This document shows, in pieces, positions 22,885 to 25,197 of a DNA stretch of 25,197 nt. The notes under the pieces are model-generated. The model saw only the letters and a program-made list of their open reading frames with translations, had not been told where the DNA came from and searched no databases. Positions within the stretch are counted from its first letter, which is position 1. Every line of letters starts with the position of its first letter. The position numbers and the translations under genes are program-made. This DNA comes from CAYWNK01 sp047639615 (lineage in GTDB: Bacteria > Planctomycetota > UBA1135 > GCA-002686595). The DNA lies in contig JBLIOL010000035.1 in NCBI GenBank assembly GCA_047639615.1, positions 1 to 25,197 of the forward strand. The letters are read 5' to 3'.

Positions 22885-24075
22885 CTAGCGCTTGCGCACA
22901 GCGGTCTTCGGTCCCGCCAAGGCCGGCAGGTCCGGCTGACGCAGGGCCAGCAAGGCCATGGCCGTGCCGTAGTTCTCGGAGCGCGGGAAGACGCGATCGT
23001 TCCAGCCGCCGGACTCTTCCTGGTTGCTGAAGATGCGCTCGAGGAACAGAGTGCGGTACTTCTTGCGCAGGCGCTTGGGCAAATGCTCGATGGCCTGAGC
23101 CACGTAGCGGTGCGCGTAGAACACGTAGTAGGGCGCCACGCCATAGGGCTGGATGTGCGTTCCGTTTTGACGGCGGCGCACCTCGAGCTGGTCCCAGTGC
23201 TCGAAGAAACACTTGATCGCATCCTCCACGCGCTCGGGCTTGGAACGGCCCGCGTGCAGCAGCACCACCTCGGTGATCGCCATGCGCCCCATGGCGCCGG
23301 GACGTTGATCCATAAAGGAGCCCTTGCCGGCGGATGTGTACGGAATCGAGCCGTCCTTCAGACGGCAGTTCTCCAGAGCATCCAGAGCGCGCTCGACAAC
23401 CTTGTCCACCAGGGTTTCCCCCTGGGCCTGCGCTTCCCACAGGGCCAGCAAGGTCGGCCCGGTCATGAAAGGCGAGGCGGGTCCACCGTCCCCCCGGTGC
23501 GAGTAGTTCCAGCCGCCGGTCTTGCCAGCCAGCTGCGAGTCCATGATCACATCCACGAGCCAGGTGATGCGCTCGTCCACGTCATCGGCGCGCACCTCGG
23601 GCACGGCCTTCAGCGCGCGCAGGCGCAGCATGAATTCGAGCGCGTAGGTGTGACCCCAGCCGCGCACGTCATAGCCGCCGCTAAAGCCCGGGCCCATGGC
23701 CTCGATGTCCAAGTGTTCGAGCACGAAGTCCAGCCCGCGCTCGACCGCCTCGGCCACCTTAGGGTCGGCCGTGTAGTCGCGGCTCTCCAGCAAGGCCAAG
23801 GCGCAGATCGATGTACCGCCCACCCGATAGCCAGGCGGGATGCGGCGGGCCTCACGGTAGACCCCCTCATAGGGCCACTCGCGTCCGGGCTCGCCTGCAC
23901 CCTCTACCTCGGTCCCTTTCATCCCCCGACGTGGCTCGGAGAGCTCATAGTTCTCCTGCATGGCCAGGAGAATCTGCACCCCGCGGGCCTCCACGGCCGC
24001 CAGGTCGGGCTCCTCCCAGCTAGCCAGGGGAGAATGGGACAGGGCCACGGCTGCCAGCACGAGGGAAGTGATCAT
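22885..24075 (-). CDS. Secreted alpha/alpha-toroid repeat protein (prenyltransferase/squalene-cyclase-like fold)
   Basis: The 396-residue protein has a short signal peptide (1-18, cut near P-L-A). The mature part is built of repeated helical pairs with Gly-Gly-Trp turns: F-S-G-G-Y-D-V-R-G-W-G-H-T-Y-A (131-145), T-G-G-W-N-Y-S-H (186-193), E-S-G-G-W-N-D (354-360), and A-L-x-L-L segments between them (91-97, 207-213, 372-378). This is the pattern of terpenoid-cyclase-like toroids that are often annotated as prenyltransferase/squalene oxidase repeat proteins. The D-x-D-D motif needed by squalene-hopene cyclase is absent, so no cyclase activity should be assumed. It is the first gene of the operon, 12 bp before the Kelch-symporter gene. 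A periplasmic role in sugar binding or processing is possible but unproven. Confidence 0.8.
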   Translation of the reverse strand: MITSLVLAAVALSHSPLASWEEPDLAAVEARGVQILLAMQENYELSEPRRGMKGTEVEGAGEPGREWPYEGVYREARRIPPGYRVGGTSICALALLESRDYTADPKVAEAVERGLDFVLEHLDIEAMGPGFSGGYDVRGWGHTYALEFMLRLRALKAVPEVRADDVDERITWLVDVIMDSQLAGKTGGWNYSHRGDGGPASPFMTGPTLLALWEAQAQGETLVDKVVERALDALENCRLKDGSIPYTSAGKGSFMDQRPGAMGRMAITEVVLLHAGRSKPERVEDAIKCFFEHWDQLEVRRRQNGTHIQPYGVAPYYVFYAHRYVAQAIEHLPKRLRKKYRTLFLERIFSNQEESGGWNDRVFPRSENYGTAMALLALRQPDLPALAGPKTAVRKR

Positions 24076-24181
24076 GCACCGAGGGTAGGGCCCCAGCCGG
24101 GATCCGATAAGGCTCCCTGGGGATTCACCTGTCGGACTTGGGCAAAGTCAGTCGACCCCAGCCTGGAGCGCGCCGCACTGG

Positions 24182-24197
24182 CTGGTACGGTTGTTGC
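24182..24197 (+). promoter_or_regulatory. Candidate sigma-54 promoter
   Basis: TGGTACGGTTGTTGCA matches the RpoN consensus TGGCACG-N4-TTGCA at every defined base except one (T for C), with GG and GC at the invariant spacing. It lies in the 136-bp gap between the divergent toroid and sensor-kinase genes. The predicted transcript start (about 24208) is only 4 nt before the ATG at 24212 and after the AGGA at 24200-24203, so the message would be almost leaderless. That is a reason for caution. Confidence 0.35.
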
Positions 24198-24211
24198 ACT
24201 AGGAACTCCCC

Positions 24212-25197
24212 CATGACCCTTCGTACCCGCCTCTTTTTGATCTTCGGCGCCCTGATCGCCGTGCTAGCCAGCGCCGAGCTATGGCTCGTGGGCAGCCTGG
24301 CCAAGGACCTGGACCGCGAGGCCGAGGGCCTCGCAGTCTCCATTGGCTCAGGCGTGATGGAGCTCATCTCCGAGGAGCTGGGCGAGTTCGAGGTCATCGA
24401 GGACGAGGACAGCTCCCAAGCACCCAAGGGCAGCTGGCTCATGGCCCTGCGCGGGCAGCGCTCCGAGAACCTGCCCATGCCCGAGGAGCACCAACTCCAG
24501 AGACAAGTGATCGTCGATCTGAGCGATGGCATACACAGCATCGAAGGTCGGCTGCCACAGGTCGTCGCTCCGAATGGTCCTCACAACGCCCGCATCACTT
24601 TCGAAGTCAAGCCCATGATGCGGCACGAGGGCTTGGACGAGGAGCTGATGCTCTTCCTCCAGACCGAGACCTTCGGGTCGCCCGATCCAACGCACGAATA
24701 CGGTCGCGAGCCCCATCTCGCCCCAACCCGAATCAGGCGCATGATCGGAAGCCCGCCCGCCCCGGGGGTCATGGGCGGCTCAGGCCAGGGAATCACCCTC
24801 GGCCTATCCACGGGCATCAGCACCGGCGGTGGAACGCTGGCGGGCGCGAACGTGGTGGTTGCGGAAACCGGCCGCGGCGTACCCGTCAAGCGCGAGGGTC
24901 TGCGTCGTGCCATCGATCATTTCCTAACGCGCCTGATCCTCGGATCGGCCGCCATCCTCGGTTTCGGCCTGCTGGTCGCAGGCTTCGTAGCCCACCGCGT
25001 CTCGCACCCGCTGCGCCAGCTATCCCAGGCCGCCCGCAAGGTCGGCAAGGGTGAATTCGGCGCCCAGGTTGAGCCCGAAGGCGACGCCGAGGTGCGCGAA
25101 ACCCTGGCAGCTTTCAACGCCATGTCATTGCGCCTCTCGGAATTGGACGCCGAGGCCGAGCAGCTGCGCGAAGGTCAGCACCTCTCCGAACTGGGCG
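24212..25197 (+). CDS. Sensor histidine kinase, N-terminal part (cut by window end)
   Basis: The frame is open from the ATG at 24212 to the window end (328 residues). It starts M-T-L-R-T-R-L-F-L-I-F with a first membrane helix (about 7-27), then an extracytoplasmic domain (28-235) with acidic and Gly/Ser-rich stretches (about 185-215), a second helix (about 240-260) and a HAMP domain (about 259-312: V-S-H-P-L-R-Q-L and F-N-A-M-S-L-R-L). The final residues E-G-Q-H-L-S-E-L-G match the start of the dimerisation helix before the phospho-accepting His in NtrB/AtoS-like kinases. The kinase core lies outside the window, so the call rests on the TM-sensor-TM-HAMP layout. AGGA lies 8 nt upstream of the ATG. 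It is divergent from the glucan operon. Confidence 0.8.

Noticed and set aside
22885..24075. Squalene-hopene cyclase or prenyltransferase function
   Set aside because: The toroid repeats are there, but the catalytic D-x-D-D motif is missing and the protein is exported and much shorter than a cyclase.
1..25197. tRNA, rRNA, CRISPR, insertion sequences or prophage genes
   Set aside because: Both strands were read for cloverleaf motifs, regularly spaced repeats and transposase or integrase motifs; none was seen.

Overview
The window is GC-rich bacterial chromosome, densely packed, with 19 protein-coding genes that I can support (the last one cut by the window edge). I see no tRNA, rRNA, CRISPR array, phage gene or transposase. 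Two genes begin with recognisable Sec/lipobox lipoprotein signals, which implies a diderm cell. The combination of a secreted alpha/alpha-toroid repeat protein, a Kelch-fused sodium symporter, a nickel superoxide dismutase with a long leader, secreted HEAT/TPR proteins and mostly absent or weak Shine-Dalgarno sites fits a planctomycete-like bacterium. This assignment is an inference and moderate at best.

Layout. Positions 1-333 hold no clear gene but contain two diverged copies of a ~78-bp unit spaced ~123 bp. Plus-strand block 334-7196: a metal-ion pair (ZIP transporter and SO_0444-type permease), an isoaspartyl peptidase/asparaginase lipoprotein followed by a DUF3299 lipoprotein, ribosomal protein bL28, nickel superoxide dismutase with its own predicted promoter and 5' hairpin, cysteinyl-tRNA synthetase with a duplicated tail module, and a FucU/RbsD-type mutarotase. 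Minus-strand block 7193-10564: mnmG (tRNA wobble-uridine modification) followed by two paralogous coiled-coil proteins of unknown function. Plus-strand block 10670-13278: a small hypothetical protein, a secreted HEAT/TPR-like protein and a class II-type histone-deacetylase-fold amidohydrolase. A 157-bp foldback element with perfect 20-bp terminal inverted repeats sits exactly between the convergent genes at 13278 and 13438.

Minus-strand block 13438-24075: two adjacent membrane-anchored SPFH/Band-7 proteins preceded by a DCC-type (DUF393) thiol-disulfide protein with membrane helices. Further upstream is a tight four-gene group, in transcription order: toroid-repeat secreted protein, Kelch-sodium/solute symporter fusion, GH13 alpha-glucan hydrolase with CBM48, and 4-alpha-glucanotransferase (malQ). 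Gaps in this group are 4-12 bp. I read it as an uptake and intracellular processing unit for an alpha-glucan-related sugar, with the first gene unexplained. Divergent from it, at 24212, starts a HAMP-containing sensor kinase that runs off the window; a close match to a sigma-54 promoter lies directly in front of it.

Most notable observations: the 157-bp foldback element; the NiSOD leader without a recognisable signal-peptidase site before the nickel hook, and the absence of a neighbouring sodX; the strong hairpin predicted at the extreme 5' end of the sodN mRNA; the duplicated C-terminal module of CysRS; the paralogous coiled-coil pair downstream of mnmG; and the Kelch-SSS fusion inside a glucan operon.
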